Of a stretch of 64,000 nt of DNA, positions 47,141 to 57,047 are shown in pieces. Source of the stretch: Mycosarcoma maydis (Eukaryota; Basidiomycota; Ustilaginomycetes; Ustilaginales); NCBI RefSeq assembly GCF_000328475.2, contig NC_026483.1, forward strand, positions 930,001-994,000. The letters run 5' to 3'. How positions within the stretch are numbered: position 1 is the first letter of the stretch; every line of letters starts with the position of its first letter. The position numbers and the translations under genes were made by a program. The notes beneath the pieces were generated by a model. It was not told where the DNA came from. It worked only from the letters and a program-made list of their open reading frames with translations, and ran no database searches.

Positions 47141-50100
47141 ATGACGGACGCTGCAACGGCCACCACGGCCAGAAATGCAAGGTCAAGATCGACAAGTGCG
47201 AGTCTCAAGACCTCGCGTTACTCGTTGCCTCGATCAAAGTCAGGCTCGACCTCTTTGCCGTCGTCGCCTACGACTGGCAAGAGGGGCCTTACTTTCGACG
47301 TAACTACCGACAAGTCGAGCGCTACCACCGCTGTGATCGACGAGGCTACCGCACTTGGGGATGCTTCGATGTCTAAGGAGGTTTCGACTGATGGCGCAAA
47401 CTGGATCGACGCTCGCGAGGGATACCGGCTGATGGCTATGCACCTCTGGCAAGCATTCCGACGCGAGTGTTTATTCGGCCTCGATCCAGCATGCAGCGGC
47501 ATGGAAGCTGCAAGCGGTGTTGCGATTCGATACGGTAAAGGCCAGTACGTCGTCTGCCCGTCTAACGACCAACGACTCGTCGACTTCTGCCAGTCCGTCG
47601 CCGTGCTCAACTGTGAAGCGGCTATGACACTCACTTCGTCCGTAGTGGCTGCGATCACAACGCGTCTGGTTGGTTCAATCACGCATGTACCCATCACGCC
47701 TTGTCAGCACATCCAGGTAGTCGATACCATGTCTGCACTAGCCGGTGCACGAAAAGCGCAAAACGCTTGTTTCGTCCGATCCGAACAAACGCTCGTCGTC
47801 TGGTCCGACAAGGTGGAAAGCTTGCAAGACAGCGCCAAGGATCTCGAGGAAAAGATGATCCGCTTCGTCTGGAACAGCAGCTACTACAGCAATGCGAATA
47901 ACCTGGTAGTGGCAAGCTCCACTTCGGGTTCTTGCACGCCCGCATTGGCTTGGCCTACTTCATCTACGCCGAGCTCAATGCCGGATTCAGGCGCCACTTC
48001 ACCTATTTCACCAACGTTTTCGTCCAAGACATCGATCTCATCCCTAGCAAACCAGGACCACTTGGACAAGTCGGCTCGCAACCACCGGCCCAGCTATCAA
48101 AAGGAACTCGATGCGCTCGGACGTCAAGGCAGTTTTCAGAGTATCGATGGTCTGGCTGTCAGTGCGGCAAAGGAGCGCGCGGTGTCCGGTGACATTGCGA
48201 GTCTTTCCACTTCGCCCAAATGTGCTCTGTTGCGAAAAGCAAGCATTGCGGCTGATCGCAAAGTCTCATTCACGGATCCAGCACCTGATCCTATCGGCAT
48301 CCCAAATGAGGATCAGCGCACGAGCAACGTCGAGACACCAGGCTCGTCTGGCAAGGTGGAAGCGTTGGTTCGGCAAGCTGGCCTTCAGCGCAACAACAGC
48401 ACGTTTTCGGAGACAAATACCTCGCAGCTCAGCTCTTCACGCTCTTCGTTGAGCTTGGCCAATGAAAAGCGCCAGAACGATAGTGAGACTGGCGAAAGCA
48501 TTCGAGACGACTCGGACCGCGAGAAGCAGCACGACGAGTACGAACAGCGACCGTTGAGCTACATTGCGCCTCTGCAACACGGACTGGCGGTAGCGCTCGA
48601 CATACTGATCTGCTTCTTGTTCATTTCCAAGCTGTTCGAGCATGCGCTGCGCGATGGTGACTGGCGTCGAATGGCACTGGCACCGATCACGCTGGTCATG
48701 TTCCCCGTGATCCTGTTTTTCTGCGACAACATCATCGGTATCATCATGCAGCTCGTCGGGCCTGTCAACCAGCTTCACCAGAACTCGCTCTACTTTTCCG
48801 GAAAGCCTCCCGTGCGCAAGCTCACCGCCGATCTGCCGCACATCACGATCCAGATGCCTGTCTACAAGGAGTCGCTCCACGGCGTGCTGATGCCCACCAT
48901 TGAATCGGTGAAAAAGGCGATCACAACGTACGAGCTGCAAGGTGGCACTGCCGGTATCGTCGTCTCTGAAGACGGGATGCTGTTGATGGATAAGCAAGAA
49001 CAGAACATCCGCAAGCAGTTTTACGAGCGCAACAACGTTGGCTGGGTTGCTCGACCTGCTCATGGCCAGGAAGGCTATTTGCGCAAAGGACGCTTCAAGA
49101 AAGCTTCGAATCTCAACTTTACTTGTCATCTGTCGATGGCCGTGGAAGAGATGATGAGCAAGGCGAGACCGACCACGTTGGCCGAGTTGGAGCGGTTCCA
49201 TTCGGATCCAGAATTCGTCGCATCGACAGAGGAAAGCGCACGCGTATCCGGCGAGCAGGTCGCATCGATCGAGAACAAGGAGCAAGTTGACCAGCAGGCT
49301 CAGTCGCAGTCGCAGTCGCAGTCGCAGCGGCTGGGATCAGACGATTGGAGCGACGCTGACGAGACCGAACTGTATCGACAATGCCTTGAAGCATGCCTTG
49401 CACGCATGCACAGACTGGCGCAGGCCAAAGGAAACATTCGAATCGGACAATTGATTCTCATGATCGATTCCGACACTCGAGTTCCGCAAGACTGCCTTCT
49501 GGATGCGGCGACCGAGATGACGCAGTGTCCCGATGTGGGTGTCTTACAGCATTGCTCTGGAGTCATGCTGGTTTCGGATAGCTATTTCGAAACGTGCATT
49601 GCCTTCTTCACGCGACTGGTCAACTTTGCCATCAGCTTCACTGTGGCCAACGGCGACGTGGCGCCTTTCATCGGTCACAATGCGATCCTGCGCTGGTCGG
49701 CGATGCAGGAAGCTTCTTTCATCGATCCCGACGACCAAGTGCGCAAGATCTGGTCGGAATCGCACGTCTCAGAAGACTTTGACATGGCACTTCGACTGCT
49801 CATGGCAGGGTACATCACGCGGTGGGCCACCTACTCGAACAACGGATTCGAGGAAGGTGTCTCCTTGACGTGCGATGACGAGTTGAATCGTTGGCAAAAG
49901 TACGCGTTTGGTTGCTCAGAGTTGGTACTGCACCGTATCTGGCACTGGCCATTCAAAGGGCTTTTCACGCCGCTCTTCAAGACGTTTCTCAAGAGTTCGG
50001 CACCGATTCACTACAAGTTCTCAGCCTGCAGCTACATCTTCAGCTACTATGCGATTGGAGCCGCTTTTCCAATGACGTTTGGCTTGTATCTGGTCGAAGG

Positions 50101-50608
50101 GTGGTTCTACCCGGTCCTCGATCCGTCGTTCATGACACCGTTCAAGATCTGGGTCTCAGTAGTTGTCGTCTTCACGTTGGGCGGTAACGTGGGTCAGATC
50201 GCAGCGAGATATCGAGCCAAACAGGCAAGTCTGTTGCACTTGATCAAGGAGCACCTGTCGTGGATGCCATGCATGTTTGTGTTTTTCGGAGGTTTGTCGT
50301 ACCACGTTGCAACAGCGCTGCTATCTCATCCTCTGGGGATCGATATGTCGTGGGGGGCGACCAACAAGGATTTGGCGGACAGCAACTTTTTCCTAGAGGT
50401 GCCGCTCATCTGGAAGCGATTCTGCAAGGTGATTCTGCTGTGCACGCTCTCGATCGTCTTGGTGGTCATCATGCAGATCCCAGCCATCGTTCCTCTGAAT
50501 TGGTCCATCCAGGGTTTCTACACCTACTGGCCGCTATTGCTCACCGCCATCTCGCATCTCATCTATCCAATCGTGCTGAATCCGGCGTTGCTGCGATTCT
50601 CGTTCTAG
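47141..50608 (+). CDS. Processive family 2 glycosyltransferase (chitin/cellulose-synthase-like membrane enzyme)
   Basis: Encodes 1155 residues from the ATG at 47141; an in-frame ATG at 46958 would add 61 residues without family character. The first 470 residues are Ser-rich with predicted disorder. Two helices follow (ALDILICFLFISKLF; ITLVMFPVILFFCDNIIGII). The catalytic domain then starts at ITIQMPVYKESL. GT2 motifs are VVSEDGM (about 607), the DSDTR metal-binding DxD (about 776), SEDFDM (about 877) and an ELNRWQKYAFG segment in the place of the Q/RxxRW processivity motif. About five C-terminal helices follow. The enzyme should polymerise a sugar from a UDP-sugar and extrude it through the membrane. 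It is not a classical fungal chitin synthase, since it lacks the long QRRRW context. The polymer is unknown. Confidence 0.85.
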   Translation: MTDAATATTARNARSRSTSASLKTSRYSLPRSKSGSTSLPSSPTTGKRGLTFDVTTDKSSATTAVIDEATALGDASMSKEVSTDGANWIDAREGYRLMAMHLWQAFRRECLFGLDPACSGMEAASGVAIRYGKGQYVVCPSNDQRLVDFCQSVAVLNCEAAMTLTSSVVAAITTRLVGSITHVPITPCQHIQVVDTMSALAGARKAQNACFVRSEQTLVVWSDKVESLQDSAKDLEEKMIRFVWNSSYYSNANNLVVASSTSGSCTPALAWPTSSTPSSMPDSGATSPISPTFSSKTSISSLANQDHLDKSARNHRPSYQKELDALGRQGSFQSIDGLAVSAAKERAVSGDIASLSTSPKCALLRKASIAADRKVSFTDPAPDPIGIPNEDQRTSNVETPGSSGKVEALVRQAGLQRNNSTFSETNTSQLSSSRSSLSLANEKRQNDSETGESIRDDSDREKQHDEYEQRPLSYIAPLQHGLAVALDILICFLFISKLFEHALRDGDWRRMALAPITLVMFPVILFFCDNIIGIIMQLVGPVNQLHQNSLYFSGKPPVRKLTADLPHITIQMPVYKESLHGVLMPTIESVKKAITTYELQGGTAGIVVSEDGMLLMDKQEQNIRKQFYERNNVGWVARPAHGQEGYLRKGRFKKASNLNFTCHLSMAVEEMMSKARPTTLAELERFHSDPEFVASTEESARVSGEQVASIENKEQVDQQAQSQSQSQSQRLGSDDWSDADETELYRQCLEACLARMHRLAQAKGNIRIGQLILMIDSDTRVPQDCLLDAATEMTQCPDVGVLQHCSGVMLVSDSYFETCIAFFTRLVNFAISFTVANGDVAPFIGHNAILRWSAMQEASFIDPDDQVRKIWSESHVSEDFDMALRLLMAGYITRWATYSNNGFEEGVSLTCDDELNRWQKYAFGCSELVLHRIWHWPFKGLFTPLFKTFLKSSAPIHYKFSACSYIFSYYAIGAAFPMTFGLYLVEGWFYPVLDPSFMTPFKIWVSVVVVFTLGGNVGQIAARYRAKQASLLHLIKEHLSWMPCMFVFFGGLSYHVATALLSHPLGIDMSWGATNKDLADSNFFLEVPLIWKRFCKVILLCTLSIVLVVIMQIPAIVPLNWSIQGFYTYWPLLLTAISHLIYPIVLNPALLRFSF

Positions 50609-50865
50609 CACTTGCACCCTGTACAACAACAAGCACCCAGTTTTCAAGCAACATGCACAACGGCCAACCGGATCATCGTGTACATCAAAAGTCTCGCTCG
50701 CCGAAGCACACAGACACTCGTCTAGAGCCTGGGTAGAAATCACAAACCGTCATGCGTACCAACAGAACATGTTTGATTCGTGACCAACAACTTGAGCAAC
50801 TAACCATAATAGATACAACTAAACATAGAAAACAGGAGTGATTCGTGAATGCGAGCTTGTGTGCT
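50609..50865. other. Intergenic region between convergent glycosyltransferase and MFS genes
   Basis: Short 3' flanks. One GATTCGTGAATGCG motif copy at 50840. Nothing else seen. Confidence 0.4.
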
Positions 50866-52686
50866 TTACGATCGAGTCTCGAGCCTGAGCTGGGACTGGA
50901 GATCGATTTTCTTGTCGTCGTCCTCTGCACCTGTTGACGAGGCGGAGGAAGATTCGAGATCGAGGTGAGGCAAGGTCGTCTTTGGTGTGAAAGCGTCGGA
51001 CGATACGGATGCAGACTTGGCACGCGTGGCACGGCCCATGCTCCAGACGGGACGTTCGAAGACCTGGTCGATTTCTTCGAGCGGCAGACCGGCGGTCTCG
51101 GGCAGGAAGATGGCGTAGAACGGCAGGGCGAGAACCAGCGACACAGCAGCGTAGAAAGCAAACGTACCAGCTCCACCCATGGGAGAGTTGAGCATCGGCT
51201 GCAGAGTTCGTGTGGCCGAAAATTGGAGCAGGTAGTGCATGGCCATGACAATCGACGAGGCAATACTACGAACGTTCATCTCGAAGATCTCGGTTCCAAC
51301 GAGGTATTGGGCGAGATTGCCACCGGCCGAGAAACTGGCACCGGAGATGAAGATGGCTGCAAGTGCAGCTTGACCTGCGTGCTTTTCGCCCTTGGTGTGG
51401 TTGCCCTGCACATACAGACCCAAGAAGACCGAGACGTAGAGCATCGAGAGACCTTGGATGAAAACGCCAATGAGCAACGTCTTGCGTCGTCCCAACAGAT
51501 CGATCAGCAAGAGCGACGAGAGAATTCCGCATCCCAACTTTGTGGCGCCAAATCCGACAGACATGACGTAGCCGTTCTTGTCCGAAGCACCGACGAGCGT
51601 CATGATACGGTTGGCGTACGTTGCGATGGCTCCAGGACCTCCGAATTGCACCAGCAGCTGGATCATAACGCCTAGTCCGACTTTAAGCAGGTTCTTTCGG
51701 CTGGTCACGACCAGCTTGAGCTTGTGAAGCGTCTTGTATTTGCGCAGCAGCGAGTCCACAGGAAGTGCGTCTTCCCGTGCGATCTGTTGACGGTGCTCTT
51801 CGGCGATCGACTCGCGCATGAGTTGGGTCTCCTCGATCATAGCTGGGTGGTTCTCGTCAAGGTTGCGGTAGAATTTGAGCGAACGAGTTGCCTTTTCGAC
51901 ATGGCCTTGGTCCAACAGCCATCGTGGCGACTCGTGGAGGAACAAGGTGCTGAGCAGGAGAAACGTATGCCACACCAAGGGCAAGATAATGACGATTTGC
52001 CAGATAATGTTCTTGTGCTTGTCCTGTGTACGAGAGGCACCGAGGTTGACGGCGTATCCCAGCATAGCTCCCAGATAGATCGACACACTGTACACCGAAG
52101 TGCAGAGACCACGGATCTGGCGAGGAGCCTGGCAGAGCAAACAAGAAGTAGGGGGAGCAAAGTCAGCACTTGGCTCCTGAAAGACACCAGCACAGTAAGC
52201 AAAGCGGAGAAAAGCAAAACTTACCGTCTCGACTAGGAAAACCGGAGAGCAGACTGACGAGATACCAACGCCTACACCTGTCACCATTCGGCCAATGTAG
52301 AGCAGCGCAATGCGTTCGGCGCTCGCCATCCACATGGCTGATCCGATGATGATAAGGATGCAGCTGAGTCTACCGGCCATCACACGACCGAAGCGGTCCG
52401 AGGTGGCGTATCCGACCAAAGCACCCAAGGTCGAGAGCAACTGAACCATGGCGACAATGTTGGACTCCTTGCTAGATTTCTTCTTGACGTTAAAGGCATG
52501 TTCAAAGGCAGGTGTACCGATGGATCCCGAGATGACACCTTCATCCATACCTCGACTGGCACCGAGCAAGCCGATGCTCAAGACAGCCATAAGCAAACGC
52601 CAGTTGAGCGCCTGCGACGGAACCTCATGGATGTGCCGAAGCTTGGACGGAACCCATCTCTTACCGGATCCTGCTGTTGGGCCCAT
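50866..52686 (-). CDS. MFS sugar-porter-type transporter, two exons
   Basis: Predicted exons (minus strand) are 52686-52225 and 52128-50866, giving 574 residues with about 12 helices. Sugar-porter marks: RGMDEGVISGS near helix 1, DRFGRVMAG after helix 2, the PVFLVETAPRQIRGLC block after helix 4, HESPRWLLDQGH in the central loop and DLLGRRKTLLIG after helix 8. The 96-nt intron is in frame and stop-free, so the unspliced frame also reads through. Removing it joins LVET directly to APRQIRG, restoring the conserved E-x-x-P-x-x-x-R-G motif. The frame opens upstream at a TTG, so the ATG at 52686 is used. Predicted plasma-membrane proton symporter of a sugar or related polyol/acid; substrate not assignable. 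It is divergent from the mitochondrial carrier gene. Confidence 0.88.
   Translation of the reverse strand: MGPTAGSGKRWVPSKLRHIHEVPSQALNWRLLMAVLSIGLLGASRGMDEGVISGSIGTPAFEHAFNVKKKSSKESNIVAMVQLLSTLGALVGYATSDRFGRVMAGRLSCILIIIGSAMWMASAERIALLYIGRMVTGVGVGISSVCSPVFLVETVSFAFLRFAYCAGVFQEPSADFAPPTSCLLCQAPRQIRGLCTSVYSVSIYLGAMLGYAVNLGASRTQDKHKNIIWQIVIILPLVWHTFLLLSTLFLHESPRWLLDQGHVEKATRSLKFYRNLDENHPAMIEETQLMRESIAEEHRQQIAREDALPVDSLLRKYKTLHKLKLVVTSRKNLLKVGLGVMIQLLVQFGGPGAIATYANRIMTLVGASDKNGYVMSVGFGATKLGCGILSSLLLIDLLGRRKTLLIGVFIQGLSMLYVSVFLGLYVQGNHTKGEKHAGQAALAAIFISGASFSAGGNLAQYLVGTEIFEMNVRSIASSIVMAMHYLLQFSATRTLQPMLNSPMGGAGTFAFYAAVSLVLALPFYAIFLPETAGLPLEEIDQVFERPVWSMGRATRAKSASVSSDAFTPKTTLPHLDLESSSASSTGAEDDDKKIDLQSQLRLETRS
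52129..52224 (-). other. Predicted in-frame intron of the MFS gene
   Basis: 96 nt, phase 0, GTAAGT donor (minus strand 52224-52219) and TGCCAG acceptor. It is a multiple of three with no stop, so retention would add 32 residues rather than truncate. Confidence 0.8.
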
Positions 52687-53863
52687 GGTTGCAGCCTTTG
52701 TTGTTCTAGGAGTGGTCGTAGATGAAGCGGTATCGGAGCAAGGCAAGGCGGGGCAAGGCAGGGCAATGTCTTGGATGATGATGTTGATAATGAGAGGGGC
52801 CCCACAATCGAGGTTGGCAATGGCTAGATCTTATACTAAAGGGAGCCTCCGTCGGCGAAACATGTTTCGTACCAACCAAACTAGTGCGATCTGCCTTTTA
52901 GGTTGATGTTCCTGCGTGTCATCGTGGCCACATGGTGGCGGAGGAGAAACGGTGTGCTCCGTCCAATGGTTAGGATTGGTCGAAAGCCTTTGGCGAAAGG
53001 GGCGTTTGACGGGGCTTGTCAGTCCGTTTGGAACGCTTGTGCAGCGGAGGAACACAGTCTCGGGCCGTAAGGCGTGCCGAATGGACCGCCCCGCACGAAC
53101 ACAACGCGCGGGACACGACGCACAATGCACAACGCACGATGGAGACCAAAGTTTTTTGTGGCTTGAAGACGGTAAGGTGAGGTCACGTCAGGTACGACCA
53201 ACCAAAGTATCGCCAAGTCAAATGCAAACTTGACAATCACGAATCGTGAATGATCCCGTGTCCGCCTGCCTCGAGCCATCTTGGCCGGCGAACAGGTTGA
53301 GCGAATCACGAACAGCAGTCGTGAGTCACGTAGTGGAGCCCCGCAACCTCGTCTTCTCGCAACGCCCCAAAAGGAAGGTCCGTTGCCACATGTATCGACG
53401 GAGTGCTGCAAGCGAGCGTTTTGATTCCGTCTCCGTCTCCGTCTCCGTCTCCGTTTGTGTCTCCATGCGGAGTTGTTTTAACCGAGGCAGCCATTTTTTA
53501 TTATTTACCATTGCTCCACCCACGGCCACGGCGGTCTTTGACAGCAAATACTCACGACTGTATCGCCACTGAAGAGTCTCATTCACGATTGCCGCCATCT
53601 CCTTGGCGTCCGGAACTCTCCGCTCAAGTCTCGCGACGGCTTTGTCAGTAGTGGCACTCGTGGCTCGCGCTTATGTGTTAGACAGAGACTGGTTCACGTT
53701 GGTGATTGCGCCTTGCTTCGGAGTATTTAACACCATGTCTGGTGGCGGCGGCCACGAGAGTCGTGTCCTCAATCCTCGACAGCCAAACAACGCAACACGC
53801 TCAAGTGATACATCACAGCTCTCAGCTTGATCGTTTATTTTGTCCCAAGAACCACGATTCGCC
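52687..53863. other. Divergent promoter region of the MFS and mitochondrial carrier genes
   Basis: Contains GGCAAGGC short repeats just upstream of the MFS ATG, a GTATAA-like element on the minus strand near 52831-52836, CACGATT motif copies (53232-53252, 53580), a CCGTCT hexamer array and a TATTTAA element near 53724-53730 before the carrier gene. No coding region recognised. Confidence 0.5.
53427..53454. repeat. CCGTCT hexamer array
   Basis: About four to five CCGTCT units. The same hexamer recurs at 57583-57630 upstream of the Zn2Cys6 gene. Confidence 0.88.
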
Positions 53864-54928
53864 ATGTCGACAACAGAGAAACGAATCTCGCCTTCGCCCA
53901 TGCACTCGCTGCTCGCCGGAACCATCGCCGGTGCGGTCGAAGGGTTTCTTACTTACCCGACCGAGTTTGTCAAGACGCAGGCTCAGCTTGCCTCGAATGC
54001 AGCCGCAAGTGCCAGCAAGACATGTTCGGTCCCCAAGAGTGTTCCGGGGGCGGTTCGACACATCTCGTATGGTGCATTGCCAGCGCACAAGCTCAACATC
54101 GCCGCCGCCGCCGCCGCCACATCAGCACCATCAACCACTGTACCGATGCCAAAAGCAGGCGCCTCGGCGATGCAGATTGTCCGGGATACTTGGAAGACTC
54201 GCGGGATCACTGGCTTCTTCAGCGGCGCAGGTGCCATGGTTACGGGCAACTCTGCTAAAGCGGGTGTTCGCTTCCTCACGTACGATACGATTCAAAACCT
54301 TCTGCGACCAAAGTCGATCGATGCAAACCAGAAGCTCGGAATGGGCAGATCGATCCTTGCCGGCTTCCTGGCTGGATCGGCCGAGGCGATGCTCGCGGTC
54401 ACGCCTTCCGAGGCGATCAAGACACGGATGATCCAGGATTCGCTGCAGCCTGCTCACATGCGCAAGTACAAAGGCGCCATCGATGCGGTTCAAAAGATTG
54501 TGGGCGCTGAGGGCTTGGCTGGTCTGTACAGAGGGTTGGGTGCCACGGTGCTGCGACAGGGAGCAAACTCATCGGTGAGGTTGACATCCTACTCCATCTT
54601 GAAATCCGTACAAACGCAAGCAGGCTATGCCAAGTCCACAGCAGCGACATTCGCATCGGGAGCAGGCGCTGGCTTGATCACCGTCTACCTCACAATGCCG
54701 TTTGACGTGGTCAAGACGCGAATGCAACAGTCACCCTCGACCACAGGAGCTACACAGAGCAAGCCGAGCATCGTCTCGTGCGGTCTCGACATTGTCAAGA
54801 GGGAAGGAGTAAAGAGCCTCTGGAAGGGTACCACCCCACGATTGACCAGGTTGATTTTCAGCGGTGGCATCGCGTTTACTGCTTACGAGACGGTTATTGG
54901 CTGGCTCAACCCGACCACAGTTGCTTGA
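53864..54928 (+). CDS. CTP1: Mitochondrial citrate/tricarboxylate carrier (Ctp1-like)
   Basis: Intronless, 354 residues from the ATG at 53864; the frame opens earlier only at a TTG. It belongs to the mitochondrial carrier family, with three repeats of two helices. The signature P-x-[DE]-x-x-[KR] appears as YPTEFVKT, TPSEAIKTR and MPFDVVKTR. Similarity to citrate carriers is clear from HSLLAGTIAGAVEG, GNSAKAGVRFLTYD, GLYRGLGATVLRQGANSSVRL and WKGTTPRLTRL. It should exchange citrate, isocitrate or cis-aconitate with malate across the inner membrane. The first matrix loop has an Ala/Ser-rich insertion (about 55 residues) absent from yeast Ctp1 (299 residues). It lies tail to tail with a PrpF-family isomerase gene and head to head with the MFS gene. 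Smut Mtt1 of the itaconate cluster is a relative, but identity with it is not supported. Confidence 0.9.
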   Translation: MSTTEKRISPSPMHSLLAGTIAGAVEGFLTYPTEFVKTQAQLASNAAASASKTCSVPKSVPGAVRHISYGALPAHKLNIAAAAAATSAPSTTVPMPKAGASAMQIVRDTWKTRGITGFFSGAGAMVTGNSAKAGVRFLTYDTIQNLLRPKSIDANQKLGMGRSILAGFLAGSAEAMLAVTPSEAIKTRMIQDSLQPAHMRKYKGAIDAVQKIVGAEGLAGLYRGLGATVLRQGANSSVRLTSYSILKSVQTQAGYAKSTAATFASGAGAGLITVYLTMPFDVVKTRMQQSPSTTGATQSKPSIVSCGLDIVKREGVKSLWKGTTPRLTRLIFSGGIAFTAYETVIGWLNPTTVA

Positions 54929-55578
54929 GGGAACTATCTACTTGTCACACGCTTTCTGCACAATACATGGTTTAGCTTTTGTCCAAGATACTACTGAAGA
55001 AGAGTCTGGCCGTGTCGTAGACGCACCCAAGGATGACGGAACACTGCGCAACAGAGCCCATCGCACCACGGTGAGATTGTGCAAGACTCGGGCTACGGAA
55101 AACCTCACAGCAGCGTCAACGCAGGTGCACAATTTCTAGAGCTTGCACACGGAACCAAGAACAAGAACCACTCCCGGCCCAGCCCAAGAAGTACAATGTA
55201 TCCGACACGGTTCGCCACGGTTTGAGCGGAACAGTTGAAGATTACAACCCAAGTCCGATTGGTAGTCTAGACTTCCTTTTGGTACAGCGGTTAAGCTTCA
55301 AGTTATACGCACGCAAACAAGAGGCAAATGCAAACCGGCAAATGTGAATCACGAATGGCTGCAGTCGTGAGTATCATTCCATTGAGATTCGTGATTCTTG
55401 ACTTGTGACTTGCGGTCTGACGACAGCTTGGCTATTCTGTAGATGAAAATGCACGGCACAGGACAAGGCTTTTCATATATGAAGCGCGAGCGAGCGCTGA
55501 AATACCACATGAGCAAACGAGGACTGGTATCTTAAACATGAGCATTGAGCAGGGCTACAAAGTGGCAAAGTGTATGGT
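54929..55578. other. Intergenic region between convergent carrier and isomerase genes
   Basis: Contains copy 2 of a dispersed repeat (55227-55303), and CACGAAT/CGTGATT motif copies (55345-55360, 55383-55395). No gene recognised. Confidence 0.5.
55227..55303 (+). repeat. Dispersed repeat, copy 2 of 2
   Basis: Same two conserved blocks as 11155-11218: GGAACAGTTGAAGATTACAA continuing to AGTCCGATT, and GGTTAAGCTTCAAGT. Here they are separated by about 27 bp of unrelated sequence including TGGTACAGC. Confidence 0.7.
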
Positions 55579-56901
55579 CTACTGGCTAGGCGAGAGGTAA
55601 TACGCTTCAGCAGAAGCCAGTCTCCTTGCAGTCCTGAAAAGACTCGTGCTCCTCACAGTGACGCCAACCGGGCTCTTGCTATCCATCTCGACATCCGCGG
55701 TAGCTTCAATGGCACCGCATGCGTGTGCGAACTTGAGCCTTTCCGGCATCATCTTGGTTTGCTTGAGCAGAATCTGGTTCGGGATCGACCCTGGAATGCT
55801 GCAGGCAGCAGCGAGGCAGACACCACCGGAGAGCTGTAATGCAGGATGTGGTCGACCCATGCTGAAGCTTCGCGAGAGAACGTGTGCGTCGGAGCCGGGG
55901 AGCGCGTCGGAAACCAGACAGATCTTGGGTGTGCCTTTGGTCTTTGCTGCAGTGGCCGTGTCGGGTGCAAGACCCATTACGACGGCGGCTGCTTGACGGA
56001 TCAGCTCTACGCGAGCCGAGTGGCGTTCCAGTACGGAAGCTGGCTCGTTTCCGCGCAGGGTCTCATCAATGTCGGAGAGCCGAACAAAGACGAACGGATT
56101 GGCTGCATCGACGCATGATACTTCGATCGGCAAGTCTTCGCCGTGTATGTGCAGCAAATCCAAAGGTTTGCCAGTGGGGCAGAGCGAGGTACACATGCTG
56201 CCCGCTGGGTCAAGGAAATCCAACTGGATCGGCGAGCCTGTACCTGCAACACCGTCGATGACCACGTCGCCAAATTCGACCGGCTTTCCATTGCGAACAA
56301 GGAATGTAGATCGGATGAGCTGGTTGTTGTTGAGACAGCGAAGAGTGAGTGCGACCTTGTCTTGTCGGCCTTTGCCGTTGGTCTTGGCGAATGCAGCAAG
56401 TGGTGCCAGGACTGACGCCGGGATGAGACCCTCTTCAAATGCAAAAGGGCCAACACCACTAAGAATGTTGCCGCAGTTGCCGGTAAAGTCGAGCTTGTCG
56501 CCTTCGATGGGGCACTGGATGAACAGGTAATCGACGTCGGCGATGTGAGGAGCAGAGCTCTGCGAGACAACAGCAATCTTGGAAGTTGTCGAAGTGCCAC
56601 CACCCAATCCATTGAGCTGACGGCCAAACGGATCAGGACTGCCCATGATCGAAGGCAAGATGTTTTGCCATTCGGCTCGAGAGCTGGGCAGATCGGAAGC
56701 CTTGATGAAAAGTCCCTTTGAGGTTCCTGCTCGCATGATTACCGTGCGAAGGGAGCGACGTTCAAACGATGGCGACTTGCTAGAAGACGCACCTGCCGTA
56801 GTCGCGCCCGGAGCGATGGGCAGAGCGCTTTTGGTCAAGATCTTGGGCTCGACATAGCGAAAGTCTTCAAAGTGACGGCTCGAGGTAGGCTGGAGCAACA
56901 T
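55579..56901 (-). CDS. PrpF-family isomerase (aconitate/methylaconitate isomerase-like)
   Basis: Intronless, 440 residues. An N-terminal extension of about 50 residues precedes the family start RTVIMRAGTSKGLFIKASDLP. PrpF hallmarks follow: ILPSIMGSPDPFGRQLNGLGGGTSTTSK, a GNCGNILSGVGPFAFEEGL active-site Cys region near residue 138, DGVAGTGSPIQLDFLDPAG and the C-terminal GAIEA/VGVTVRSTS region. PrpF proteins isomerise the double bond of aconitate-type tricarboxylates, as in the methylcitrate pathway. The same family includes fungal aconitate-delta-isomerase of itaconate synthesis and oxalomesaconate tautomerases. The substrate here is not determined. The N-terminal 50 residues could be a targeting sequence or linker. 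The start is a true ATG, about 145 bp from a TATATAT on the minus strand. It is adjacent to a citrate carrier and a Zn2Cys6 regulator. Confidence 0.88.
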   Translation of the reverse strand: MLLQPTSSRHFEDFRYVEPKILTKSALPIAPGATTAGASSSKSPSFERRSLRTVIMRAGTSKGLFIKASDLPSSRAEWQNILPSIMGSPDPFGRQLNGLGGGTSTTSKIAVVSQSSAPHIADVDYLFIQCPIEGDKLDFTGNCGNILSGVGPFAFEEGLIPASVLAPLAAFAKTNGKGRQDKVALTLRCLNNNQLIRSTFLVRNGKPVEFGDVVIDGVAGTGSPIQLDFLDPAGSMCTSLCPTGKPLDLLHIHGEDLPIEVSCVDAANPFVFVRLSDIDETLRGNEPASVLERHSARVELIRQAAAVVMGLAPDTATAAKTKGTPKICLVSDALPGSDAHVLSRSFSMGRPHPALQLSGGVCLAAACSIPGSIPNQILLKQTKMMPERLKFAHACGAIEATADVEMDSKSPVGVTVRSTSLFRTARRLASAEAYYLSPSQ

Positions 56902-57040
56902 TTTTGGCGTGTAGCTTTGTCAAGTGGGTTCAGTAGAAAGCGAATGGTTGATCCTCGCCAAGTGGGATCCTTGTGTGCTGGCAAAAGTGTGGGGGTCGAT
57001 CTGCCAACGCCAAAGACATAGCTTCGCGGAGGGCTTCATG

Positions 57041-57047
57041 ATATATA
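57041..57047 (-). promoter_or_regulatory. TATA-like element of the PrpF-family gene
   Basis: TATATAT on the minus strand, about 140 bp before the ATG at 56901. Confidence 0.45.
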
